Source: Actinomycetota bacterium
Lineage (GTDB): Bacteria; Actinomycetota; Acidimicrobiia; Spongiisociales; UBA5794
Direction of reading: 5' to 3'
Length of the DNA: 5,918 bases
Assembly (NCBI GenBank): GCA_003648875.1
Contig: QMQC01000127.1
Span: 1 to 5,918, forward strand
Position 1 is the first letter of the stretch. Every line of letters starts with the position of its first letter. The translations under genes were made by a program, and so were the position numbers. Below, piece by piece: positions 1-5,675 of the stretch. Under the pieces are notes generated by a model. That model saw nothing but the letters and a program-made list of their open reading frames with translations, was not told the origin of the DNA and made no database searches.

Positions 1-1
1 G

Positions 2-538
2 CCACTTCTGACGGCGATCCGCTCGGAGGAACCTGTCGTGCTACTCATTGATGAAGCCGATAGGGTTGAGGTTGAAACCGAGGCGCTTCTCCTCGAAATC
101 TTGGATTCCTTTCAGGTGACGATTCCCGAGCTCGGGACGATCACAGCTGTCACCCAACCGCTCGTCGTGCTCACGTCGAACAACACGAGGGAACTGTCTG
201 AAGCTCTCAAACGTCGGTGCCTCTATCTCCACATTCCCTATCCGACGATTGAGCGTGAACGGGCGATTCTTCGTGTGAGGGTTCCTGAGCTTCCTGAATT
301 GTTCGCCGAAAAGATCGCTCGAACGGTCGCCTCGATCCGTCAGATACCGATGCGAAAGGCACCGTCGGTCTCAGAGACCATCGACTGGGCAAGAACCCTT
401 CTCGCTCTCGGTGCAGAGGACTTGAGCGATGAAGCCACCGCATCCACGCTCAATGTGCTCCTCAAGTACCAGACGGACATCGAACGAACGGCCAAGGAAC
501 TTTCGCTCGATATCGACGGAGGGGCCGAGTCAGAGTGA
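2..538 (+). CDS. MoxR/CoxD-type AAA+ ATPase, 3' part only (5' end outside window)
   Basis: The frame is open from the window edge, so the N-terminal part with the Walker A loop is missing; about 178 residues remain of a family usually near 280-300. Seen in order: a Walker B motif (VVLLIDEADR, nt about 35-64), a sensor-1 segment (VVLTSNNTREL), an arginine-finger region (ALKRRCLYLHIPYP) and a sensor-2-like C-terminal segment (KAPSVSETIDWARTL). The last two are typical of the MoxR/CoxD branch of AAA+ proteins. Known of the family: cytoplasmic ATPases that work with a VWA-domain partner to insert metals or remodel cofactor enzymes; CoxD does this for the Mo/Cu CO dehydrogenase. Its TGA stop overlaps the GTG of the next gene (GTGA), implying translational coupling with the CoxE-type partner. 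The client enzyme cannot be named from this window, since similar pairs also occur outside cox operons. Confidence 0.93.
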   Translation, partial: PLLTAIRSEEPVVLLIDEADRVEVETEALLLEILDSFQVTIPELGTITAVTQPLVVLTSNNTRELSEALKRRCLYLHIPYPTIERERAILRVRVPELPELFAEKIARTVASIRQIPMRKAPSVSETIDWARTLLALGAEDLSDEATASTLNVLLKYQTDIERTAKELSLDIDGGAESE

Positions 539-1950
539 TCTCGACTCTGGCCGAGTTCGTTGACGAACTCAGGGTGGTTGGAATTCCTGTTTCCATGGTT
601 GAGGCCATCGACGCCGCCGAGGCGATCGAGTTCACCGACCTCAGTGAAAGGGAGACCCTCCGCGCAACACTCGGCGCGACCCTCGTCAAGAACCCCCGCC
701 ATTACCCAGCATTCGATCGGGCATTCGATGTGTACTTCGGGCTCGCTCCGATCGGCGACGTCACTTCGCCCTCAGACGAAGAACCAACCGGAGCCGACGG
801 TGCCGGTGCAGGTGCCGGGGGAAGTGAGGATCTCTTGGATTCCCTTGTTGACGCGCTCACCGGGGGCAGCAGCGATCAGCTTCGCAGACTCGTGGCCAAC
901 GCTGTCGACCGGTATGCAGGTATGCAACCGGGTAGACCGGTTGGCGGCAGGTATTACGCATATCGGGTGCTTCGGCGCATCGACACGGACGAGTTGATGG
1001 CGAGGCTGATTGCGGCTCTCATCGGAGATGATCCCTTGGACGGACTCGACGAACGCATCGAACACGAGCGAGCCGACGCCCTCGTGCAAGAGGTCAGGGA
1101 CCAACTCGAGCAGGAGATCACAGGTCGGCTCATCGCTGACAGGGGTCGCAAGCAGGTGGCATCCAGTAGACGTCTTCCCCTTGTCGAGGACGTCGATCTC
1201 ATGCACGCAACGCGAGCCGAGATCGAAGAAGTCGAACATGCAATCAGACCGCTTGCCAGAAAGCTTGCTACAAGGCTCGGACAGCGCAGGCGCCATGGCG
1301 CAAAAGGAAGACTCGATGTTCGACGTACGATCAGGCGGTCGCTCGGGCATGGGGGAGTGCTACTCGAGCCGCAATTCAAACATCCGCGAAAGTCAAAGCC
1401 TGAGATCGTGATTCTGTGCGATGTGTCAGGATCAATGGCAACCTTCGCTCGATTCACGATGCAGCTCACATACGCGATCTCCGCAGAGCTGGCGAAGGTG
1501 CGCGTGTTCGCCTTCATCGATGGCCTCGACGAGGTGACCGACTACTTCTCAACCAACATCGACTTCGCTGATGGATTGATAAGGATGAGCAGAGAGGCCG
1601 ACATCGTGCGGAGAGATGGCCACTCGGACTACGGGAGATCCTTCACAGAGATGTGGGACCACTACTCGGATGCCGTGACTTCCCGGTCCACGGTCATCGT
1701 CACCGGTGATGCAAGGAACAACTACAGAGACGCAGGCCTCGAGGCGTTCGACCGGCTTGTCAACAAGTCCAGGGCCGTCTTCTGGCTGAACCCTGAACCG
1801 AGACGATTCTGGGATACGGGTGACTCCGTGATGTCGACCTACAGCGAGTCGTGTGACAGCGTCGATCAGGTCCGCACCCTGCGTCAACTCGAAGCTTTCG
1901 TGGAACGTGCGACGCTTCCGATGGCACGACGAAGAAGACTTGTTTCGTAG
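535..1950 (+). CDS. CoxE-like VWA domain-containing protein
   Basis: A 471-residue protein, partner of the upstream AAA+ ATPase. The GTG start at 535 lies inside the previous stop codon, a typical coupled start, and the protein begins at once with a helical N-terminal domain (about 1-75). Residues 78-100 form an acidic, Gly/Ala-rich linker, followed by a charged helical middle region (100-285). The VWA domain starts near residue 288. Its metal-ion-dependent adhesion site reads DVSGS (D296, S298, S300), with HSD at 363-365 and VTGD (D392) supplying the later ligand positions. The tail motif LNPEP...W..GDSVM...Y...CD and RQLEAF is characteristic of the CoxE family. Known role: with CoxD-type ATPases, CoxE-type proteins assist cytoplasmic metalloenzyme maturation. 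No signal peptide or membrane segment is visible. Family assignment is firm; the identity of the client enzyme is open. Confidence 0.93.
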   Translation: MISTLAEFVDELRVVGIPVSMVEAIDAAEAIEFTDLSERETLRATLGATLVKNPRHYPAFDRAFDVYFGLAPIGDVTSPSDEEPTGADGAGAGAGGSEDLLDSLVDALTGGSSDQLRRLVANAVDRYAGMQPGRPVGGRYYAYRVLRRIDTDELMARLIAALIGDDPLDGLDERIEHERADALVQEVRDQLEQEITGRLIADRGRKQVASSRRLPLVEDVDLMHATRAEIEEVEHAIRPLARKLATRLGQRRRHGAKGRLDVRRTIRRSLGHGGVLLEPQFKHPRKSKPEIVILCDVSGSMATFARFTMQLTYAISAELAKVRVFAFIDGLDEVTDYFSTNIDFADGLIRMSREADIVRRDGHSDYGRSFTEMWDHYSDAVTSRSTVIVTGDARNNYRDAGLEAFDRLVNKSRAVFWLNPEPRRFWDTGDSVMSTYSESCDSVDQVRTLRQLEAFVERATLPMARRRRLVS

Positions 1951-1982
1951 GTGCTGCCCGCGCATCCATGCGTCGTCGGCAC
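1951..1982. terminator. Symmetric hairpin between convergent gene ends (possible bidirectional terminator)
   Basis: The spacer between the CoxE-type stop and the oppositely oriented flavoprotein stop consists almost entirely of nested complementarity. GTGC (1951-1954) pairs with GCAC (1979-1982), and CGCAT (1961-1965) mirrors ATGCG (1968-1972) around CC. The outer arm reaches the last base of the flavoprotein stop codon. There is no T-tract on either strand, so an intrinsic terminator is only a possibility; position is the main argument. Confidence 0.3.
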
Positions 1983-3139
1983 TAGAAGTTCTTGCGGAAC
2001 CAGTTCTTCTCGAAGAGCACTTTTCCGAGGTGCCAGCGGCGTCCGACCTTGCGAAGCTTGATCTGTGGCGTCGGTTCTGCGTAGAAGTTTCCACCACCGA
2101 AACCTGCTTTTCCGCCGCCTGTCTCGATGAAGCACTCTCCATGTCCATTGAACTCTTTCGACGCTCCTGTCCCCGTGATCTCCGCGGCAATGTTGTGTGC
2201 CACGACTTCTGCCTGGCGTTCGGCGAACACCCCTGCCATGGGGAGTGGTTTTCCCATCTTGAGGAGGATCCCGGTTATGTCACCTATGGCGTACAGGCCG
2301 GGGTACCGGGTGTCCATGGTCCCGGGATGCACGGGAATCCAACCGGAATCGTCCACAAGACCGGAGTCGCGGACGGCCAGAGGGGCGCGGTGGGGTGGCA
2401 CGTAGGCGAGCAGATCGAAGTCCGCAGTTGTCCCATTGCCGAAGGTGATGTGTCTGGCCTGCGGGTCGACCTCGACCACCTGATGCTCGGGGTGGAAGGA
2501 GATCCCTGCGTTCTCGACCATGTCGCGTACACCCTGTGAGACCTCGGGACCGGTGACACCCATTGGTCCGGGTTCCGCGGCATAGAGGTCAACATGGGTC
2601 TCGTCCCCGATTCCCCTCCTACGGCAGTAGTCATTGATGAGCATCGCTGCTTCGTACGGCGCCGCGGGGCACTTGTAGGCGGGGGTTGCCGTGAGGACGA
2701 CGATCCTGCCGCCGGTGAACTCATCGAGTGCGTCGCGCAGGCTCTCGGCACCAGGAAGGGTGTAGAAGTTGTGGCCGGCTTCCGCCAGGCCAGGGATGGT
2801 TTCTGGGGCAAGCTCGGCGCCGAGGGACACAACGAGGTAGTCGGCGTCGAGATCTTGGTCGGTGAGGTGCACGCGCCGCGTTGCAGGTTCGATCCGTTCG
2901 ATCTCGCCATGGATGACCTCGATGCCTCTCTTGGTGAGACGGCTGAGAGGTCGCTGGATCTTTGATGCCTTGCGTTGGCCTGTCATGAGCCACAACAGTG
3001 AAGGTGCGAACAGGTGGTCCCTTTCGCGATCCACGATGATCACCCGATGCTTGTCCGGCAATCGCTTGCGGAGCGTTCGTGCGGTGACGACGCCACCTAC
3101 GCCGCCGCCGAGAATCGCAACTGTCCTGGATTCGGTCAT
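1982..3139 (-). CDS. FAD-dependent pyridine nucleotide-disulfide family oxidoreductase, sulfide:quinone oxidoreductase-like
   Basis: A 385-residue flavoprotein. The ATG at 3139 is chosen over an upstream in-frame ATG (3175) because a good ribosome binding site precedes it and the FAD-binding strand begins immediately (TVAILGGGVGGVVTA, residues 6-20). A second dinucleotide-binding region lies near 143-155. Family-typical segments are AYKCPAAPYE (C157), AYVPPHRAP (245-253), YAIGDITG (283-290) and MAGVFAERQAEVVAHNI (301-317). Cysteines are C157, C172 and C336. C157 and C336 are spaced like the redox-active pair of SQR and flavocytochrome c sulfide dehydrogenase, but the extra cysteine near 124-128 found in some SQRs is absent. 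The C-terminus (KVLFEKNWFRKNF) is basic and amphipathic, fitting a membrane-surface enzyme that passes electrons to quinone. Substrate sulfide is inferred; a type II NADH dehydrogenase-like or other quinone reductase role remains possible. The gene is divergent from the cupredoxin locus. Confidence 0.88.
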   Translation of the reverse strand: MTESRTVAILGGGVGGVVTARTLRKRLPDKHRVIIVDRERDHLFAPSLLWLMTGQRKASKIQRPLSRLTKRGIEVIHGEIERIEPATRRVHLTDQDLDADYLVVSLGAELAPETIPGLAEAGHNFYTLPGAESLRDALDEFTGGRIVVLTATPAYKCPAAPYEAAMLINDYCRRRGIGDETHVDLYAAEPGPMGVTGPEVSQGVRDMVENAGISFHPEHQVVEVDPQARHITFGNGTTADFDLLAYVPPHRAPLAVRDSGLVDDSGWIPVHPGTMDTRYPGLYAIGDITGILLKMGKPLPMAGVFAERQAEVVAHNIAAEITGTGASKEFNGHGECFIETGGGKAGFGGGNFYAEPTPQIKLRKVGRRWHLGKVLFEKNWFRKNF

Positions 3140-3142
3140 GCC

Positions 3143-3150
3143 CTCACCTT
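3143..3150 (-). promoter_or_regulatory. Ribosome binding site of the SQR-like gene
   Basis: On the minus strand AAGGTGAG ends a few bases before the ATG at 3139. It has good purine-rich Shine-Dalgarno character, and it decides the start in favour of MTESRT rather than the ATG 36 nt upstream. Confidence 0.65.
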
Positions 3151-3299
3151 CCTCGGTACATCGGTGGCATGGCATGTCGCACGCGAATCGGAGGGCCTGA
3201 AGCCCGCTTCATCAGTGAGGCGATACCGTGGGCTGGCGAACACCTTTCCGATATGGGCGGACGTCTCATAGAGTTCGTCTTGACCACTCCGCCGGTTTC

Positions 3300-3327
3300 G
3301 TGTTCCTGAGACATCTTCTCAGTGTTC
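3300..3327. promoter_or_regulatory. Inverted repeat flanked by direct repeats (candidate operator)
   Basis: CTGAGA (3306-3311) and TCTCAG (3317-3322) are perfect inverted 6-mers separated by 5 nt. The flanks carry a perfect direct repeat GTGTTC at 3300-3305 and 3322-3327, repeating at 22 nt, about two helical turns. Its place in the divergent region, next to a weak minus-strand -10 candidate, fits a regulator site. No T-tract follows, and no regulator gene is in the window to pair with it. Confidence 0.3.
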
Positions 3328-3460
3328 GAAAGAATGATATGTCACGCACGGCGAATCACGCAAATGGGCAGAGACAGGGTTCGCGATGATGTCAGGTTGG
3401 GGTATGGGAGCAGGGTTGACGTTCCTGTGGATTGCTTTGTTCTGAGAGGGTGACGGCGAG

Positions 3461-3926
3461 ATGAGCGACGCACGCCTCCTCCGATTCGGGATCGCTCTCG
3501 TCGCGGTTGCCGTGGTTGGAGGAGCCATGACCTTCGGTTCGGTGTTGGGTGGTTCGGGATGGATGAACTTCATGGGATCCCCCGGCCACATGAAGTGGTC
3601 AAGAGGCGGCGACCTCAGGCAGGGCCAATGCTCCGATACTCGATGCATCAGACGTCATCGTCGAAGCTGACGAGTTCGGTTTCTCGCCCGAAACGATCAC
3701 CGTTGTTGCGAACACGCCTGTCAACCTCACCCCCGTCAACACCGGTTCGGTATTCCACGACCTCACGATCCAAGCCGTCGGATTCCGGGTCGCAGCCGAC
3801 GGAGGTGAGCCTGTTTCAGGAGGGCTCGTTCCGCAGACGCCTGGTACCTATGAGTTCGAGTGCTCCATTTCCGGCCATGCCCAAGCCGGAATGACCGGCT
3901 CTCTGGTTGTCACACCAGCTTCGTAG
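3461..3926 (+). pseudogene. Membrane-anchored cupredoxin (type I copper protein), reading frame broken once
   Basis: The ATG at 3461 begins MSDARLLRFGIALVAVAVVG, a short basic start and one hydrophobic segment (signal anchor, residues about 8-30), followed by a Met/His-bearing stretch (WMNFMGSPGHM). That frame then runs into an Arg-rich shadow ending at 3670. The next frame is open from 3594 to the TAG at 3924-3926 and encodes the copper domain: DVIVEADEFGFSPETITV, VFHDLTI (His at 3756) and ECSISGHAQAGM (Cys 3861, His 3876, Met 3891), the full type I copper ligand set. Joining them needs one base skipped (or two added) after the TGA at 3591-3593 of the copper frame and before 3670; the product would be about 154 residues. 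No usable start precedes the copper domain alone. Role by family: extracytoplasmic electron carrier or copper binder. The break may be mutation, sequence error or, less likely, recoding. Confidence 0.82.
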
Positions 3927-3962
3927 GAGAGTCTTCGGTTTTCGGGTTCGCGCTACCGGTTC

Positions 3963-3986
3963 CTCCGGGGCACAGACCCCTAGGAG
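3963..3986 (+). terminator. Hairpin downstream of the cupredoxin locus (possible terminator)
   Basis: CTCCGGGG (3963-3970) pairs with CCCC (3977-3980) and GGAG (3983-3986), giving 8 pairs with a 2-nt bulge and a 6-nt loop. It lies about 37 nt after the cupredoxin stop and before the next gene. No T-run follows, so a Rho-independent terminator is uncertain; it could equally be mRNA structure ahead of the LytM-like gene. Confidence 0.3.
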
Positions 3987-4033
3987 ACATCAGTCGGACC
4001 CGGTACGGTTGATGGTGTCGTCGGTGGTGACGG

Positions 4034-4708
4034 GTGACCATGGAACGTGTTCTCGCCGCTCTGCTACTCGGCACGTCCCAACTCGTGTCGTCATGTTTTG
4101 GGTTTGGAATCCCTTCTGACTCTGAGATCATTCGATCGTTTGCTCCTCTCGGACGATGGGCAGGGCACTGGGGGATCGACGTTGCAGCGCCATCCGGCTC
4201 CCGGGTGACCTCTGTCGGTTCCGGCGTCGTGCGATTCGCAGGAAGGGTCGTCGCGAACACCACGGTGTCGATCGACCACGGGGGAGGGGTCGTGACCTCG
4301 TACTCGTATCTCGAGCGCGTCGTTGTCAGCCGAGGTGGGCGTGTCCAGAGGGGATCAACCGTTGGAATCTCCGGCTTACACAATGGCGAAGAGGCGTACC
4401 ACCTCTCGGTGAGAGTGTCGGGAACGTACATCGACCCCCAGTCAGCCTTCCGGTGCCATCGTGCACCTGCCAGAGGTCTCTACCTCGCCGGCGGTGAGCG
4501 GACCTATGCTGTGTTGCGTGCAAGGGATTCTTGGCGGCACATTCGACCCGCCTCACAACGCTCATCTCGCAATGGCCAGGGCGGCTTACGCCCAGGTGGG
4601 TCTCGATACGATACGTCTCATGCCAGCTGGAGACCCGTGGCAGAAGCGCGACACCACAGTGTCGCCAGCATCGGATCGGTGGGCGATGACCGAGCTCCTG
4701 GCGAGTGA
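4034..4708 (+). CDS. Exported LytM/M23-fold protein with degenerate zinc site
   Basis: Read from GTG 4034 (ATG 4040 is an equally possible start) the frame gives 224 residues. The N-terminus is hydrophobic and ends in VSSC (18-21), which fits a lipobox, so a surface lipoprotein is plausible, although the n-region has little positive charge. Residues about 40-139 match the LytM/M23 fold: GHWGID (H45, D49), AAPSGSRVTSVGSGVVRFAG, IDHGGGVVTSY, V..GG.V..GS.VG and YIDP. The third zinc ligand (second His of HxH) is replaced: the site reads HLS (123-125). The Y.HL motif reads YSYL. Catalysis is therefore doubtful; a peptidoglycan-binding or hydrolase-regulating role, as for other degenerate LytM proteins, is inferred. 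After residue 140 the sequence is Arg/Ser-rich and unlike the family, and from 4506 it overlaps nadD in another frame, so the true end may be near 4450-4500. Confidence 0.72.
   Translation: MTMERVLAALLLGTSQLVSSCFGFGIPSDSEIIRSFAPLGRWAGHWGIDVAAPSGSRVTSVGSGVVRFAGRVVANTTVSIDHGGGVVTSYSYLERVVVSRGGRVQRGSTVGISGLHNGEEAYHLSVRVSGTYIDPQSAFRCHRAPARGLYLAGGERTYAVLRARDSWRHIRPASQRSSRNGQGGLRPGGSRYDTSHASWRPVAEARHHSVASIGSVGDDRAPGE
4493..4498 (+). promoter_or_regulatory. Ribosome binding site of the nadD-rsfS gene
   Basis: GGTGAG lies 7 nt before the ATG at 4506 and supports that start. A competing reading is a leaderless GTG start at 4518: TATGCT (4505-4510) has the TANNNT form of a -10 box, 7 nt before that GTG, and GTG would put the first residue closer to the usual NadD N-terminus. 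No -35 box is evident. Confidence 0.5.
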
Positions 4709-5510
4709 GGATGACAGGATCGTTGCCGACGACGCCGAGATCTCGAGGGGTGGCCCCTCATACACCATCGATACGATCGAACAGCTGGGTGAGAGGCACG
4801 TGCTCATCGTCGGTGCGGACGCTGCCCTCGGCATCCCGACATGGCACAGAGGTGGCGAAATCTTGGAACTGGTCGATCTGGCCGTCGTACCTCGGCCGGG
4901 TGTTGCGGCCGAGCAGGTCGAGCAGGTGGTCGGTCGATCGGTGAAATGGCTCGACATGGATCCGATCGACCTGTCTTCGACCAAGATCAGGATATTGGCG
5001 GCTGCAGGCGGGGAGTATCATGATCTCGTTCCGTCGTCCATCTATCACTACATCAAGGACAATGAACTGTATGGATCAGGTGTTTCTCGTCATGCTCGCT
5101 CCCTATCATCGAGCCCAATGAAGAGACACTCACCCGGCGCCACCCAGGATGCCATCGAAGCAGCAAGGGCGGCAGCCGTCGCCATCGACGCAAAGTCAGG
5201 TGAGGATGTTGTTCTCCTCGATCTGTCCCGACTGCTCGTCGTAACCGACGTGTTCTTGCTCGCAACCGGAACGTCGCGCAGGAACGTGCTCACGCTTGTC
5301 GATGAGGCCGTTGCTGCCTTGCGAGTCATCGGCAGGCAACCCATCCGCAAGGAGGGCGCGGACCATGGGCAGTGGGTTCTACTGGACTACGGCGACGTTG
5401 TCATCCACGTCTTCGACCGACAAACGCGCGAGTACTACGACCTCGAGAGACTGTGGGCCGACGCCCCGAGAATCGAGTTTGAACCAAGCTCATCAGCAGT
5501 GGAGTCCTGA
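4506..5510 (+). CDS. nadD-rsfS: Apparent fusion: nicotinate-nucleotide adenylyltransferase (NadD) - ribosomal silencing factor (RsfS)
   Basis: One uninterrupted frame of 334 residues from ATG 4506. Residues about 6-190 are NadD: the nucleotidyltransferase signature GILGGTFDPPHNAHLAMA (7-24; HNAH where HNGH is usual), VGADAALGIPTWHR (102-115), DLAVVPRPG, and the C-terminal SSTKIR motif (157-162) ending in IYHYIKDNELYG. NadD adenylates nicotinate mononucleotide to deamido-NAD in cytoplasmic NAD synthesis. Residues about 213-325 are RsfS: ATQDAIEAARAAAVAIDAK, GEDVVLLDLS, TDVFLLATGTSRRNV, WVLLDYGDVVIHVF and YYDLERLWADAP. RsfS binds uL14 and blocks ribosomal subunit joining in starvation. nadD and rsfS are commonly adjacent but separate; here a linker of about 20 residues joins two domains of full normal length. 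An in-frame ATG (5118, residue 205) could also yield free RsfS of 130 residues, so the fusion is the direct reading and separate translation the alternative. Confidence 0.9.
   Translation: MLCCVQGILGGTFDPPHNAHLAMARAAYAQVGLDTIRLMPAGDPWQKRDTTVSPASDRWAMTELLASEDDRIVADDAEISRGGPSYTIDTIEQLGERHVLIVGADAALGIPTWHRGGEILELVDLAVVPRPGVAAEQVEQVVGRSVKWLDMDPIDLSSTKIRILAAAGGEYHDLVPSSIYHYIKDNELYGSGVSRHARSLSSSPMKRHSPGATQDAIEAARAAAVAIDAKSGEDVVLLDLSRLLVVTDVFLLATGTSRRNVLTLVDEAVAALRVIGRQPIRKEGADHGQWVLLDYGDVVIHVFDRQTREYYDLERLWADAPRIEFEPSSSAVES
5071..5121 (+). other. Mini-ORF overlapping the possible internal RsfS start (ATGA)
   Basis: In the frame next to the NadD-RsfS frame, ATG 5071 opens a 16-codon ORF (MDQVFLVMLAPYHRAQ) whose TGA (5119-5121) overlaps the in-frame ATG at 5118 as ATGA, the usual geometry of translational coupling. 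No clear Shine-Dalgarno precedes 5118 itself; AAGGA lies about 12 nt before 5071. TATCAT at 5104-5109 has TANNNT form 8 nt upstream of 5118 and could instead mark a leaderless start. Either may be chance. Confidence 0.25.
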
Positions 5511-5675
5511 CCCAAATCCCGTTTCGCATCTGGTCTTGGCTCAGCCTTGCAGATCAGATGTCTTCGTCTTGGACCAAGGTAAGGGGTCTCCCTATTCATT
5601 CGGTCTCGTGTCGGGGACGCAAAGCGCACGGGATTGCCATTGACTACCCTGTGAGGGGATGTGTGGAGGGACGCC
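5511..5675 (+). other. Intergenic region after nadD-rsfS, no gene seen
   Basis: It contains CATCTG (5527-5532) complementary to CAGATG (5555-5560), a loose hairpin without a T-tract that could help end the nadD-rsfS transcript, and an odd palindrome CTTGGACCAAG (5568-5578). GGGGACGCAAAGC near 5613-5625 resembles one strand of the c-di-GMP-I aptamer, but the partner segment is not present. TACCCT (5645-5650) is a possible -10 box for the following ORF. Confidence 0.35.
5665..5670 (+). promoter_or_regulatory. Strong ribosome binding site before GTG 5676
   Basis: GGAGGG sits 5 nt before GTG 5676. It is among the best Shine-Dalgarno sequences in the window and is the main reason to take the short ORF that follows as a real gene start. 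Confidence 0.5.

Larger units (their letters stand above)
3140..3460. other. Divergent intergenic region, no gene seen
   Basis: About 320 nt separate the starts of the SQR-like gene (minus) and the cupredoxin gene (plus), so promoters for both should lie here. A TTGACG hexamer at 3416-3421 followed after 16 nt by TGTTCT is a weak sigma70-like candidate for the cupredoxin. On the minus strand TATCAT (3339 to 3334) is a weak -10 candidate for the flavoprotein, with no good -35. A purine stretch (GAGAGGG, 3444-3450) could be the cupredoxin ribosome binding site. No RNA gene was recognised. Confidence 0.4.

Noticed and set aside
772..1517. Minus-strand open frames across the CoxE-type gene
   Set aside because: They give Ser/Arg-rich translations and lie opposite a well-supported gene with intact VWA motifs; no independent ribosome binding site or domain.
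1853..2539. Long plus-strand open frame opposite the SQR-like gene
   Set aside because: It is antisense to a clear flavoprotein gene and its translation is His/Cys-rich with no recognisable motif; a shadow of the real gene.
3559..3894. Third-frame ORF over the cupredoxin locus
   Set aside because: Its translation is Arg/Ser/Pro-rich and lacks the copper ligands, which are read in the neighbouring frame.
4461..4505. Upstream GTG start for NadD at 4461
   Set aside because: It would add 15 residues unlike NadD N-termini, and there is no ribosome binding site; GGTGAG fits ATG 4506 better.
5568..5578. Palindrome CTTGGACCAAG as a terminator
   Set aside because: A 1-nt centre cannot form a hairpin loop without losing pairs, and no T-tract follows; as a DNA-binding site it has no supporting second copy.
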